Positions 1 through 6,734 of a stretch of DNA of 7,682 nucleotides are shown piece by piece. Location: NCBI GenBank assembly GCA_025929855.1, contig JAICPK010000041.1:1-7682 (forward strand), given 5' to 3'. The notes under the pieces were generated by a model that was not told where the DNA came from, searched no databases, and was given only the letters and a program-made list of their open reading frames with translations. Both the position numbers and the translations under genes were made by a program. Every line of letters starts with the position of its first letter. The stretch's first letter is position 1. The DNA is from Nitrososphaera sp. (GTDB lineage Archaea > Thermoproteota > Nitrososphaeria > Nitrososphaerales > Nitrososphaeraceae).

Positions 1-249
1 AGTATTGACTTTATTTTAAGTTTATAATCGCACAAATAACACAAGGCGACAATGCAAATTGCCTTTGGCACTTGAGATGCCGGTACTCTGCCAAATTAGC
101 TTTTCCTCTGTAGGGTAGAAGATGCAGAGGGTTATTATCTTAGAGGTCAGAATATGCCTGCATTCTCCACTACTTCCTCTCATTATAACAGTGAGAAACC
201 GCTTTTATGCCGATGCCACACACAGAGGGCGATATAGTCACTGCAACTC
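1..249. other. Left edge, no supportable gene
   Basis: I see no convincing coding region or RNA gene here. A TATA-like TTTATAATC lies at 21-29. Read leftward it could serve a gene starting just outside the window. Read rightward it would only serve a seven-codon frame beginning at 52. Two short inverted repeats are present: CCTCTG (105-110) with CAGAGG (125-130), and TCTCA (178-182) with TGAGA (192-196). Both have weak stems and no T-tract, so I do not call them terminators of the leftward gene that ends at 250. Confidence 0.5.
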
Positions 250-672
250 TCACGTGTTAAATCTGAATGTCGTTCCCTTTCGGAGTGTACCAGCGATCCT
301 CTTTAACACATCCGTGAGCGTATAGCACGACATATTGTTGGTTTTGTCATATTCACATACTGCTTCAATATCGTTAACCTTTCCGCTTCCTCTGAAAATG
401 CCTACGAGAATTTCCTTTGCCAATGGCAGCAGACCCGACCGTGCGCCGTGAGCGCCGCTCCTGTTGATAAGCCAGAACATTTTAGTTGCATCATAGCCAG
501 CGGGAAAGATCATTTCCTTAGTTTCCTTGGCTGCCCGCGAATAGTAGTGACCAGCTGCCCTTATCCAACCGCGAGAAAGCATGCTAGCCACTTTGGCGAA
601 CTTCGCGCAAGAGTAGCATTTGTCGTCATAAATAAGGAGTGGTCGTTTGAAAGATGACGATAATGACGACAC
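250..672 (-). CDS. DCC-family (DUF393-like) thiol-disulfide protein
   Basis: This 140-residue protein looks like a small DCC-family (DUF393) member, named for an Asp-x-x-Cys-x-x-Cys motif near the N terminus. That motif is visible as D16-D17-K-C19-Y-S-C22, just after a short hydrophobic beta-strand (PLLIY, 11-15). A second conserved-looking block, MFWLINRSGAHGARSG (65-80), is followed by a helix (LLPLAKEIL). Two extra cysteines occur at 106 and 116. DCC proteins are thought to be thioredoxin-like redox proteins, but partners are mostly unknown and none is indicated here. There is no signal peptide, so it is probably cytoplasmic. The length fits the family. The start is GTG; an in-frame stop at 691-693 limits extension, and the next in-frame Met (31) would remove the CxxC. 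It is divergent from the pentose phosphate operon. Family assignment is from motif memory, not a search. Confidence 0.75.
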   Translation of the reverse strand: MSSLSSSFKRPLLIYDDKCYSCAKFAKVASMLSRGWIRAAGHYYSRAAKETKEMIFPAGYDATKMFWLINRSGAHGARSGLLPLAKEILVGIFRGSGKVNDIEAVCEYDKTNNMSCYTLTDVLKRIAGTLRKGTTFRFNT

Positions 673-698
673 GATGTATATAAAACTGCATTATCGAG

Positions 699-707
699 CT
701 TTTAAAT
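699..707 (-). promoter_or_regulatory. TATA-like box for the DCC-family gene
   Basis: On the minus strand this reads ATTTAAAAG. Its centre is about 31 bases upstream of the GTG at 672, so a start site 26-27 bases downstream gives a nearly leaderless message, the usual arrangement for first genes in this archaeal group. The TTTAAA core is self-complementary, so the same box could also drive the rightward operon, with a start near 730 and a leader of about 67 bases before the ATG at 797. Direction cannot be settled from sequence. Confidence 0.4.
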
Positions 708-784
708 CTTAAGTGGACAGATACTGCTGAGCTATATCTTTTTATTTTCCTGCCATGAGCTTTTTCATATATTGCTGTTTACAT

Positions 785-790
785 GGGGGA
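785..790 (+). promoter_or_regulatory. Shine-Dalgarno-like site deciding the tkt-rpe start
   Basis: GGGGGA sits six bases before the ATG at 797 and can pair with the CCUCC of the archaeal 16S 3' end, with one G-U wobble. The ATG at 755 has no such site, and its use would add 14 residues (beginning MSFFIYCC) not expected in a transketolase N-terminal half. The site therefore favours 797 as the start. A pyrimidine-rich TATA-like stretch, CTTTTTATT (738-746), could start a message near 768, which would exclude the 755 ATG altogether. Confidence 0.45.
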
Positions 791-796
791 ATCAGT

Positions 797-2437
797 ATGG
801 GCTTTAACATGCGTTATCTTGATCTCAAGAGGAAGATCCGGGATGCGCGCATGTGGGCAATTCAAGGCATCACTGAGGCTGGATCCGGCCACCCCGGCGC
901 CTCCTTCTCTGCTGCTGAAATAATGGGTACGCTATATTTCAGAAGGATGAGATACGACCCATCAAACCCAGACTGGAGTGAGCGCGATTATTTCATCAAT
1001 TCAAAGGCTCATTCGGCACCTGGCTTTTACTCGGCACTTGCAGTTGCAGGCTACTTTCAGCCTGAAGAGCTCAGAACACTTCGTCAGCTTGGTTCCCGCC
1101 TTCAAGGGCACCCAGTAAGGTACTCAGAGCATCAAAGGCACCATAGCGTGCCAGGTATTGAATACTCGGGAGGTTCAGAAGGGATTGGGCTTTCAGTCGG
1201 TGTCGGCATTGCACTTGCAAAAAAACTAGATGGCAAGAAAAATAGGGTATTTGTATTGATTGGGGATGGGGAATCAAATGAGGGTCAGATATGGGAGGCC
1301 TCTATGGCCGCCGGCAAATTCAAGCTCGATAACCTAGTAACGATTTTGGATCGTAACCGCATCCAGCAGGACGGATTTACTGAAGACATTATGCCACTTG
1401 ATCCCACAAAGGACAAGTGGACTGCATTTAACTGGGAGGTCTTTGAGGTAGATGGTCATAGGGTCGAACAAATATTGGATGCTCTTAACAAGGCAGGACA
1501 GGTGCATGACAAGCCTGTGATGATAATTGCCAATACTGTCAAAGGAAATGGCATACGTCACATGGCAAACAACCCCCAGTGGCACGGAAAAGCACCGCCC
1601 AAGAGGCAAACTGAGGTGTTGCTGGAAGAGCTAGAGAGCGAGTGCCTCATCGCGCCATCAATAATAGCAGGTGAGCGCGAGAACTATGAGGATAAAATAA
1701 GGAAGGTCGAGCGCGAAGGAGTCGATATGATCCATTTAGATGTAATGGACGGCAGATTTGTTCCAAATACTACATTCTTTGCTGACACTATCAAAAAGCT
1801 AAGGCGGCTAACCAGTCTGCCGTTTGATACCCACTTGATGATAGAAGACCCACTAAAGAGCATACAAGATTACATCGATGCAAGATGTGATATCATTACA
1901 GTGCATGCAGAGGCGTGCACGGAAAATGAGTTTAGAGAAATTCAAGAAAGATTGATCGCTAATGGGATCAGCCCTGGCATTGCAATTAATCCGGGCACCG
2001 ATGTGCCAAAGTGGCTCTACCAGTGCTTGCATAACCTAGATGTTGTCATTGTTATGTCAGTCAACCCCGGCTCTGCTGGCCAAAAGTTCATGCCGGAAGT
2101 GTTGAGCAAGATGATAGTACTTAACAAGCAATTAAGGCAAAATGGCTTTAGGGGATATATCGAAGCTGACGGAGGCATCGATGCGACGACGTTACAACAG
2201 ACATACGATGCTGGCGCAAGAATATTTGTTGCTGGCGCTGCTTTGTATGGTGGAGGAGACATTCACGGCGCAGTCATCCAACTAAGACACAACGCGGAAG
2301 TGGCACTTGAGAGAAGACTTCTTAACCACGCGACCCAGCTTAACATAAGGGCGGACTGGATGAAAGCCCGTAAACATATATTGATTCCTTATGCAAATGA
2401 GCTTAGGATAGAGGAAGAGCTACATGCTATTAGGTAG
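797..2437 (+). CDS. tkt-rpe: Fused transketolase N-terminal half / ribulose-phosphate 3-epimerase
   Basis: One unbroken 546-residue frame carries two enzymes (numbering from the ATG at 797). Residues 1-280 are the thiamine-diphosphate-binding N-terminal half of a split transketolase. It has SGHPG (H32), KAH (H72), GHP (H105), the GDG motif with metal ligands D157 and N187 (30 apart, as in E. coli D155/N185), and H263 in WHGKAP. Residues about 284-500 are a ribulose-5-phosphate 3-epimerase barrel. It has APS (286-288), IHLDVMDG with metal ligands H313 and D315, DTHLM (H346), MSVNPGSAGQKF (420-431), ADGGI (D458) and AGAALYGG. A helical tail of about 45 residues follows. The linker is only a few residues (ELESEC), as if the transketolase stop was lost. 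All main catalytic residues are present in both parts, so both are probably active. The epimerase product xylulose-5-phosphate is the transketolase donor. The missing transketolase half is the next gene, overlapping by 14 bases. An alternative start is the ATG at 755 or 809. Confidence 0.92.
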   Translation: MGFNMRYLDLKRKIRDARMWAIQGITEAGSGHPGASFSAAEIMGTLYFRRMRYDPSNPDWSERDYFINSKAHSAPGFYSALAVAGYFQPEELRTLRQLGSRLQGHPVRYSEHQRHHSVPGIEYSGGSEGIGLSVGVGIALAKKLDGKKNRVFVLIGDGESNEGQIWEASMAAGKFKLDNLVTILDRNRIQQDGFTEDIMPLDPTKDKWTAFNWEVFEVDGHRVEQILDALNKAGQVHDKPVMIIANTVKGNGIRHMANNPQWHGKAPPKRQTEVLLEELESECLIAPSIIAGERENYEDKIRKVEREGVDMIHLDVMDGRFVPNTTFFADTIKKLRRLTSLPFDTHLMIEDPLKSIQDYIDARCDIITVHAEACTENEFREIQERLIANGISPGIAINPGTDVPKWLYQCLHNLDVVIVMSVNPGSAGQKFMPEVLSKMIVLNKQLRQNGFRGYIEADGGIDATTLQQTYDAGARIFVAGAALYGGGDIHGAVIQLRHNAEVALERRLLNHATQLNIRADWMKARKHILIPYANELRIEEELHAIR

Positions 2438-3395
2438 CGAGAAAAGAACTGCAGACATGAGAGGAGCCTACGGAGATGCTCTTGTGGAGCTTGGAAGAGA
2501 TGACCCTCGCATTGTATGTGTTGGAGGCGATACAACTGAGTCTCTTAAGACGAAAAAGTTTGGCGACAAGTATCCTGAGAGAATGTTCAACGTCGGAATC
2601 GCAGAGGCCAACATTGTCTCAGTGGCAGCCGGTCTGGCAATAGCTGGCAAGATTGCATTTGCGAGCACTTATGCTGCATTCATCCCTGGGAGGTGTGTTG
2701 ACCAGATCCGCAACACCATCTGCTACCCCTACCTCAATGTCAAGCTAGTTGTTTCTCACGCAGGACTTACGGTGGGACCAGATGGAGCTTCTCATCAGCA
2801 GATAGAAGATGTTGCACAAATGAGAGCAATCCCTAATATGAGAGTGCTAGTACCGGCTGATGCAGTTGCTGTCAAATATCTTATCAGGATGGTAGCATCT
2901 ACTGCTGGTCCCTTTTATATGCGCCTTGCAAGGCCCTCGTCTGATATAATCTATGCAGACCAATCGACGGCATTTGAGCTTGGAAGAGGCAACATTCTTG
3001 AGGATGGGTCTGACGCCACAATAATTGGATGCGGCCTTATGGTGAACAAGGCACTTGAAGCAGCAAAAGAGCTCAAGAGAAAAGGTATTTCCTGCAGGGT
3101 AGTCGACATGTTCTCAATAAAACCTATTGATAATGACTTAATAGCTAGATGCGCCAAGGATACGGGTGCCATAGCTACAGCCGAGGAACACAATGTCATC
3201 GGAGGCCTTGGAGGCGCAGTGTCTGAAGTTATTGGCGAAACCTATCCTGTACCCATCAAGCGCGTTGGAATCCACGACATATTTGGTGAGTCCGCACGTG
3301 ATGAGGAAATCGACATGCTCTTGGAGCACTATGGTCTTACTGCAACTGAAATAGTAAAGGCAGTGCTAGAAGCAAGAAGCAGGAGCAGAAAATAA
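2424..3395 (+). CDS. tkt: Transketolase, C-terminal subunit
   Basis: This 323-residue protein is the second half of a split transketolase. It must pair with the N-terminal half encoded just upstream to make an active enzyme that moves two-carbon units between sugar phosphates in the cytoplasm. The pyrimidine-binding domain spans about 6-170. It contains the catalytic glutamate E61 in VGIAEANIV, the segment SHAGLTVGPDGASHQ with H112 and H124 (matching E. coli H473 by motif), and the phosphate-binding MRLAR (R170). The C-terminal transketolase domain follows at about 187-310, with TAEEHNVIGGLGGAV and HDIFGESA. Length is normal for this archaeal subunit. Its ATG lies inside the end of the fusion gene, with a GAGGAAG ribosome-binding site at 2411-2417, which implies translational coupling and balanced synthesis. 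A DXS-type or dehydrogenase E1-beta identity is unlikely given the paired N-terminal half. Confidence 0.92.
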   Translation: MLLGSEKRTADMRGAYGDALVELGRDDPRIVCVGGDTTESLKTKKFGDKYPERMFNVGIAEANIVSVAAGLAIAGKIAFASTYAAFIPGRCVDQIRNTICYPYLNVKLVVSHAGLTVGPDGASHQQIEDVAQMRAIPNMRVLVPADAVAVKYLIRMVASTAGPFYMRLARPSSDIIYADQSTAFELGRGNILEDGSDATIIGCGLMVNKALEAAKELKRKGISCRVVDMFSIKPIDNDLIARCAKDTGAIATAEEHNVIGGLGGAVSEVIGETYPVPIKRVGIHDIFGESARDEEIDMLLEHYGLTATEIVKAVLEARSRSRK

Positions 3396-3396
3396 C

Positions 3397-4062
3397 ATGA
3401 AGATCTTTCTTGATACTGCAAATATTGAATCGATCAAAAAGTACAACGATATGGGCTTGGTAGATGGCATCACCACAAACCCTACACTGCTTTCAAAGGA
3501 GAAGGGCAACCCCGCCGAGATCATGCGCGAGATAGTCAAGATAGTCAAGGGACCGGTGAGCCTTGAAGTGATCGGAACTACAATGGAGGAAATGGTCAAT
3601 GAGGCTCACGGGCTCAAAAAATACGGACAGAATGTCGTGGTCAAGATTCCCATGATCCCAGACGGTTTGAAGGTTGTCAAGAAATTAAAGGAGGAAGGAA
3701 TCCAGACAAATGTCACGCTCATATTTTCAGCAAACCAAGCGCTCCTTGCTGCCAAAGCCGGTGCTGCCTATGTCAGTCCATTTATTGGTAGACTTGATGA
3801 TGCAGGGCATGAGGGCATGACAATCATCAGTGAAATAGTGCAGATATTCAAGAATTACCAGTTTAACACAGATGTGCTTGTTGCAAGCATCCGGCACCCT
3901 CTACATGTCACCGAAGCCGGCAAAATTGGCGCGCAAGTTGTGACACTTCCACCTGACATACTCGGCAAAATGATTTCCCATCCACTGACAGACAAGGGAC
4001 TTTCCGCTTTCCTGAGTGACTGGGAAAAGGTCAAGAAGGAAAATCCCAATCTAGTCATCTAA
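3397..4062 (+). CDS. tal: Transaldolase, short archaeal/TalC type
   Basis: This 221-residue protein belongs to the short (TalC/MipB-type) transaldolase group that also includes fructose-6-phosphate aldolases. It transfers a dihydroxyacetone unit through a Schiff base, completing the non-oxidative pentose phosphate pathway with the upstream genes. Visible are D6 in FLDTA, TTNPT (N28), the Schiff-base lysine K83 in VVVKIPM, NVTLIFS (N105, T107) and YVSPFIGR (S127, R132), then ASIRHP. Glu in SLEVIG (E57) and Phe in SPFIGR (F129) are the residues seen in true transaldolases, where fructose-6-phosphate aldolases carry Gln and Tyr. I therefore call transaldolase. The ATG follows the previous stop by one base, with AGGAG at 3381-3385 as ribosome-binding site. 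The last four bases overlap the end of the opposing VWA gene. Confidence 0.93.
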   Translation: MKIFLDTANIESIKKYNDMGLVDGITTNPTLLSKEKGNPAEIMREIVKIVKGPVSLEVIGTTMEEMVNEAHGLKKYGQNVVVKIPMIPDGLKVVKKLKEEGIQTNVTLIFSANQALLAAKAGAAYVSPFIGRLDDAGHEGMTIISEIVQIFKNYQFNTDVLVASIRHPLHVTEAGKIGAQVVTLPPDILGKMISHPLTDKGLSAFLSDWEKVKKENPNLVI

Positions 4063-5642
4063 TTACTGCGCAGCAGCTTGATCACTTTCTTTGGAATATC
4101 TTGTAACCGGCTGACAGAGATCGCCTTTTCGTAGTCGAGGTACTTTAAATTGTGCCCTATACCGACAGAGTCATGGAGGTTGCGGCCAACTCCTATCGCC
4201 ATCATATGGATGTCCATTTTCCTGTACGAGAGCACCATCTGCCTTACTGCGTCAAAGTCTGACGGTTCACCGTCCGTCAGAGTGACAAAGATGTCTGGCT
4301 TGAACGACTTGAGTATAGGCATGATCAGACCATAGACTTCTGCCAAGGGTGTGCCGCCACTTGCTCTTATTTGGACAAGACGCCTAGCGCTCACCACCGA
4401 CCACTTGATGTTGGGCGGCTTGATGACCCAGCACTTTACTTGCTGCTTGTCTGTGCTAAACGCATAGACAGCAAACTTGATTCCAAGGTAGTGCAGCGCT
4501 TCACAGAGTGCAATTGTCGCCTGCTTGTATTCTAACTCTACATCAGCTATACTGCTAGAGTGATCAAGCAATATTACAACCTTGGTCTTGATTGAGAGCT
4601 TGAAGTCAGCGAGGAAGGTCTTGGGCAGCGCCTCAACGTAGGTTTCCACATCAAACTCGTCGCCAGATTCATCATGCTGCTCTATCCATCCTGTTTTCCA
4701 GTCCCTAAATGCCGCCTTGACCTTCTGTATTAGGTCAATGTCGTAGATCTGCGTCTCGTCAACGTCCATCTTGTCTGGCACGCTTAGACCAAAGTTCTCT
4801 AATGACTCATATCCCTTGCTCTCTGTCTTTTTGCTCTCCGTGATAAGAGCCTGGAATTCTTGAAGCACATCGCGACCTTCATAGACGTCTTTAGTCTTTT
4901 TCTGCACGTCGTCTTTCTTATGTCGCATCTGCACTACCTTTTCCACCTGCTTGAGCATGTCGCTCTGGTTAAGTGACGCTCCAACCCTTGTCCTTGGAGA
5001 TAATATTGGGATCGAAACCAAAGGGTCAAGCTCAAGTATCTTGATCAGTCTTGGGATATGCTGCTCAATCCAGCCAGTACCGTACTTGTTGTCTATGGCT
5101 TCCTTTACTAATTCATTTGCATAATCAGCTGCCCTTTTTACCTTATCAAATTCGCCGCCAAATAGCTCACCTTTAAGGTAACCAGTGAGAAAATACTGCG
5201 AAAATGCCTCCGCTATTTTGTAGCGTCCATATATCGAATTCAAAAGCTGGCGCGACATCCACGAAATGCCCTCATTGAACATCAGCTCATTGGCCATTCC
5301 TTCCCATTCTCGCAAGCCAAGGATCTCGATTCTCTTTGTTTCAAGTGTATTGAGCAAAAAGCCAAAGGCATGCTCATTGCTCAGCACTTTAGAAGAGTGC
5401 TTCATTCTCATTGATTCAAACCAGAGCGCTACACGCCACTGCCTATATTTCTGAAAGTCGGTGCCAGGATAATAGTTGAGAAGAGAAAGAATGATCTGGT
5501 TCCTGTCCAGCTTGGCAGTGGAAGGTTTATCTGGCATAAGAATTATCACTACCTTGTCGTTGCCAGACCATCTTCTGGCAAGAAAAGTCGCAATGTCTAG
5601 CAAAACATCGTTTCGCATTACAGGGCTTGCGATCTTGACCAT
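4059..5642 (-). CDS. VWA-domain protein paired with MoxR ATPase (CoxE/NorD/CbbO-like)
   Basis: This 527-residue protein ends in a von Willebrand factor A domain (about 353-525) with a complete metal-ion-dependent adhesion site: D360-H-S362-S-S364 (DxSxS), T431 in ASGGTPL, and D457 in TLTDGEPSD. Residues 1-220 are a largely helical region I do not recognise. Residues about 225-345 are charged and probably flexible. The motif TGWIEQH occurs twice (189-195 and 317-323). No signal peptide or membrane segment is visible, so it is likely cytoplasmic. C-terminal VWA proteins next to MoxR ATPases (CbbO, NorD, CobT, CoxE) act as substrate adaptors that use the ATPase to insert metals into or remodel a client enzyme. 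Which client is served here is not shown. Its ATG shares a base with the moxR stop (TAATG) and has no ribosome-binding site, so translation is probably coupled. Its stop overlaps the transaldolase stop by four bases. Confidence 0.88.
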   Translation of the reverse strand: MVKIASPVMRNDVLLDIATFLARRWSGNDKVVIILMPDKPSTAKLDRNQIILSLLNYYPGTDFQKYRQWRVALWFESMRMKHSSKVLSNEHAFGFLLNTLETKRIEILGLREWEGMANELMFNEGISWMSRQLLNSIYGRYKIAEAFSQYFLTGYLKGELFGGEFDKVKRAADYANELVKEAIDNKYGTGWIEQHIPRLIKILELDPLVSIPILSPRTRVGASLNQSDMLKQVEKVVQMRHKKDDVQKKTKDVYEGRDVLQEFQALITESKKTESKGYESLENFGLSVPDKMDVDETQIYDIDLIQKVKAAFRDWKTGWIEQHDESGDEFDVETYVEALPKTFLADFKLSIKTKVVILLDHSSSIADVELEYKQATIALCEALHYLGIKFAVYAFSTDKQQVKCWVIKPPNIKWSVVSARRLVQIRASGGTPLAEVYGLIMPILKSFKPDIFVTLTDGEPSDFDAVRQMVLSYRKMDIHMMAIGVGRNLHDSVGIGHNLKYLDYEKAISVSRLQDIPKKVIKLLRSN

Positions 5643-6478
5643 TAACTGTCGCCAAAAATTGACGTTATCATATCCATCACTTTCTGATACTCAACTTGCC
5701 CCCATTGATCGTATGTGTTTGCATATACAACTTCGGCGGTCCGCCTGCCAGAAAGTCCAGTGTTGAGCATCTTTGCAAATGCTATTGTCTCGCGTATCGA
5801 TGGGCTGTAATACAATTCTTCAACTGCCGCTGCCTCCCGCAGACTCTTGGCAAGCTGGATTGCATGCTTGATATCCTTGACCTTTGAATCGTCAATTTTT
5901 ACGTGGCGGCTAACAATATCAAGCTCGACATCTTCCGGTGGGTAGTCAAGCCTCATCCTCACAGGAAACCTACTCAGGAGCTGCGGTGGTAACTCTTTTG
6001 TGCCAACGTGCGATAATGGATTAATCGTGGCTATTACAAACCAGTCATCTGCTGCTTTGACAACCTGGCCCTCTGCTTCTTTTAGCACAAGCTGTCGCCT
6101 GTCGTCTAGCGCTTCGTCAAGTCTCAGCAGCACATCTGCCTCTGCTGCATTTAGCTCATCAAGATACAACAGAGTGCCACTGCGCATCGACTTTACCAGC
6201 ACACCTTCGACAAAGTTTATTTCGCCCTTGCTGAGAGTTCTCGAACCCACTAGATGAGACTCTCTTGTGCGAAGTGAAAAGTTGACAGAATCAAGTTCCT
6301 TTTTCATTTCTGAAGCAAATCTCCTTACAAGAGTAGTCTTGCCGGTGCCCTTTGGACCAATAATCAAAACAAAGAGGCCGGACCTGTATGCTTTTTCTAG
6401 AATATCAAAGGCATTGTTCCAGTCAAGGTAAATTATTTCTTCTTGACCAAGTTTGCTTGCTACCGGCTGCGATTCCAT
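5642..6478 (-). CDS. moxR: MoxR-family AAA+ ATPase (CbbQ/NorQ/GvpN-like)
   Basis: This 278-residue protein (from the ATG at 6478) is a MoxR-type AAA+ ATPase. It has Walker A GPKGTGKT (41-48), Walker B LLYLDELN (D107, E108), sensor 1 ATINP (N153), the arginine finger in LLSRF (R170) and sensor 2 PSIRET (R229). The block RTRESHLVGSRTL and the later DYPPEDVELDIV resemble the CbbQ/NorQ/GvpN/CobS branch. Such ATPases form hexamers that work with a VWA partner, here the directly downstream, TAATG-coupled gene, to remodel a client protein or insert a cofactor. A GTG at 6493 would add five residues (MLIKQ). I prefer the ATG because a TATA-like CAAATATG lies about 26 bases upstream of it and neither start has a ribosome-binding site. 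A 13-bp dyad lies further upstream at 6523-6535. Confidence 0.9.
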   Translation of the reverse strand: MESQPVASKLGQEEIIYLDWNNAFDILEKAYRSGLFVLIIGPKGTGKTTLVRRFASEMKKELDSVNFSLRTRESHLVGSRTLSKGEINFVEGVLVKSMRSGTLLYLDELNAAEADVLLRLDEALDDRRQLVLKEAEGQVVKAADDWFVIATINPLSHVGTKELPPQLLSRFPVRMRLDYPPEDVELDIVSRHVKIDDSKVKDIKHAIQLAKSLREAAAVEELYYSPSIRETIAFAKMLNTGLSGRRTAEVVYANTYDQWGQVEYQKVMDMITSIFGDS

Positions 6479-6498
6479 TTGCTTTATAAGCACTGTAA

Positions 6499-6506
6499 CA
6501 TATTTG
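6499..6506 (-). promoter_or_regulatory. moxR: TATA-like box for the moxR-VWA unit
   Basis: On the minus strand this reads CAAATATG, centred about 25 bases upstream of the ATG at 6478, the spacing expected for a leaderless archaeal transcript. The match to the archaeal consensus is only moderate. A better box, TTATATAA at 6611-6618, could instead give a leader of about 100 bases. Confidence 0.3.
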
Positions 6507-6522
6507 AGCGTTAAGATTCAGA

Positions 6523-6535
6523 TGCAATATTTGCA
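6523..6535. promoter_or_regulatory. 13-bp inverted repeat upstream of moxR
   Basis: TGCAA-TAT-TTGCA is a perfect dyad with 5-bp arms. It lies about 17 bases upstream of the proposed moxR TATA box, where archaeal activators often bind. With arms this short, chance occurrence is possible. Confidence 0.25.
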
Positions 6536-6610
6536 ATACTTACAGAGATATTTTGATCATATCACACAAGACATTAAACAGACACGCAGACATTGGCAGA
6601 CTTTACTGTC

Positions 6611-6618
6611 TTATATAA
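6611..6618. promoter_or_regulatory. Self-complementary TATA-box candidate
   Basis: TTATATAA is close to the archaeal TATA consensus and reads the same on both strands. Rightward it would start transcription near 6641, where only 8- and 35-codon frames follow, so a small RNA would be the likely product. Leftward it would start near 6589 and could give moxR a leader of roughly 110 bases to the ATG at 6478. There is no clear purine-rich BRE on either side to choose a direction. Confidence 0.3.
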
Positions 6619-6734
6619 CTGCAAAATAAGCAAGGAAGCAAGTAGGCAGAAGGTACGAAATAAAATATGTCGTTCTCTTCTTGTTCTAACTAGGCAGTAT
6701 GGACTCTATCAGTCAGTTCACTAGTAAAATCACA

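Noticed and set aside
20..72. TATA-like box at 21-29 with an ATG at 52 at leaderless spacing
   Set aside because: The frame stops after seven codons, so it gives no credible gene; the box may serve a leftward gene outside the window.
105..196. Two short inverted repeats as terminator of the leftward DCC gene
   Set aside because: Stems are only 5-6 bp with 9-14 base loops and no T-tract on the minus strand.
122..325. 67-codon plus-strand frame at the left edge
   Set aside because: It overlaps the 3' part of the better supported DCC-family gene, has irregular composition, no ribosome-binding site and no recognisable motif.
755..796. Longer start of the tkt-rpe gene at ATG 755
   Set aside because: The added 14 residues are unlike a transketolase N terminus, and a Shine-Dalgarno-like site precedes ATG 797 instead.
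4059..6478. Naming the pair cbbQ/cbbO
   Set aside because: The architecture fits several MoxR/VWA pairs, no Rubisco is present in the window, and the VWA protein is shorter than typical CbbO.
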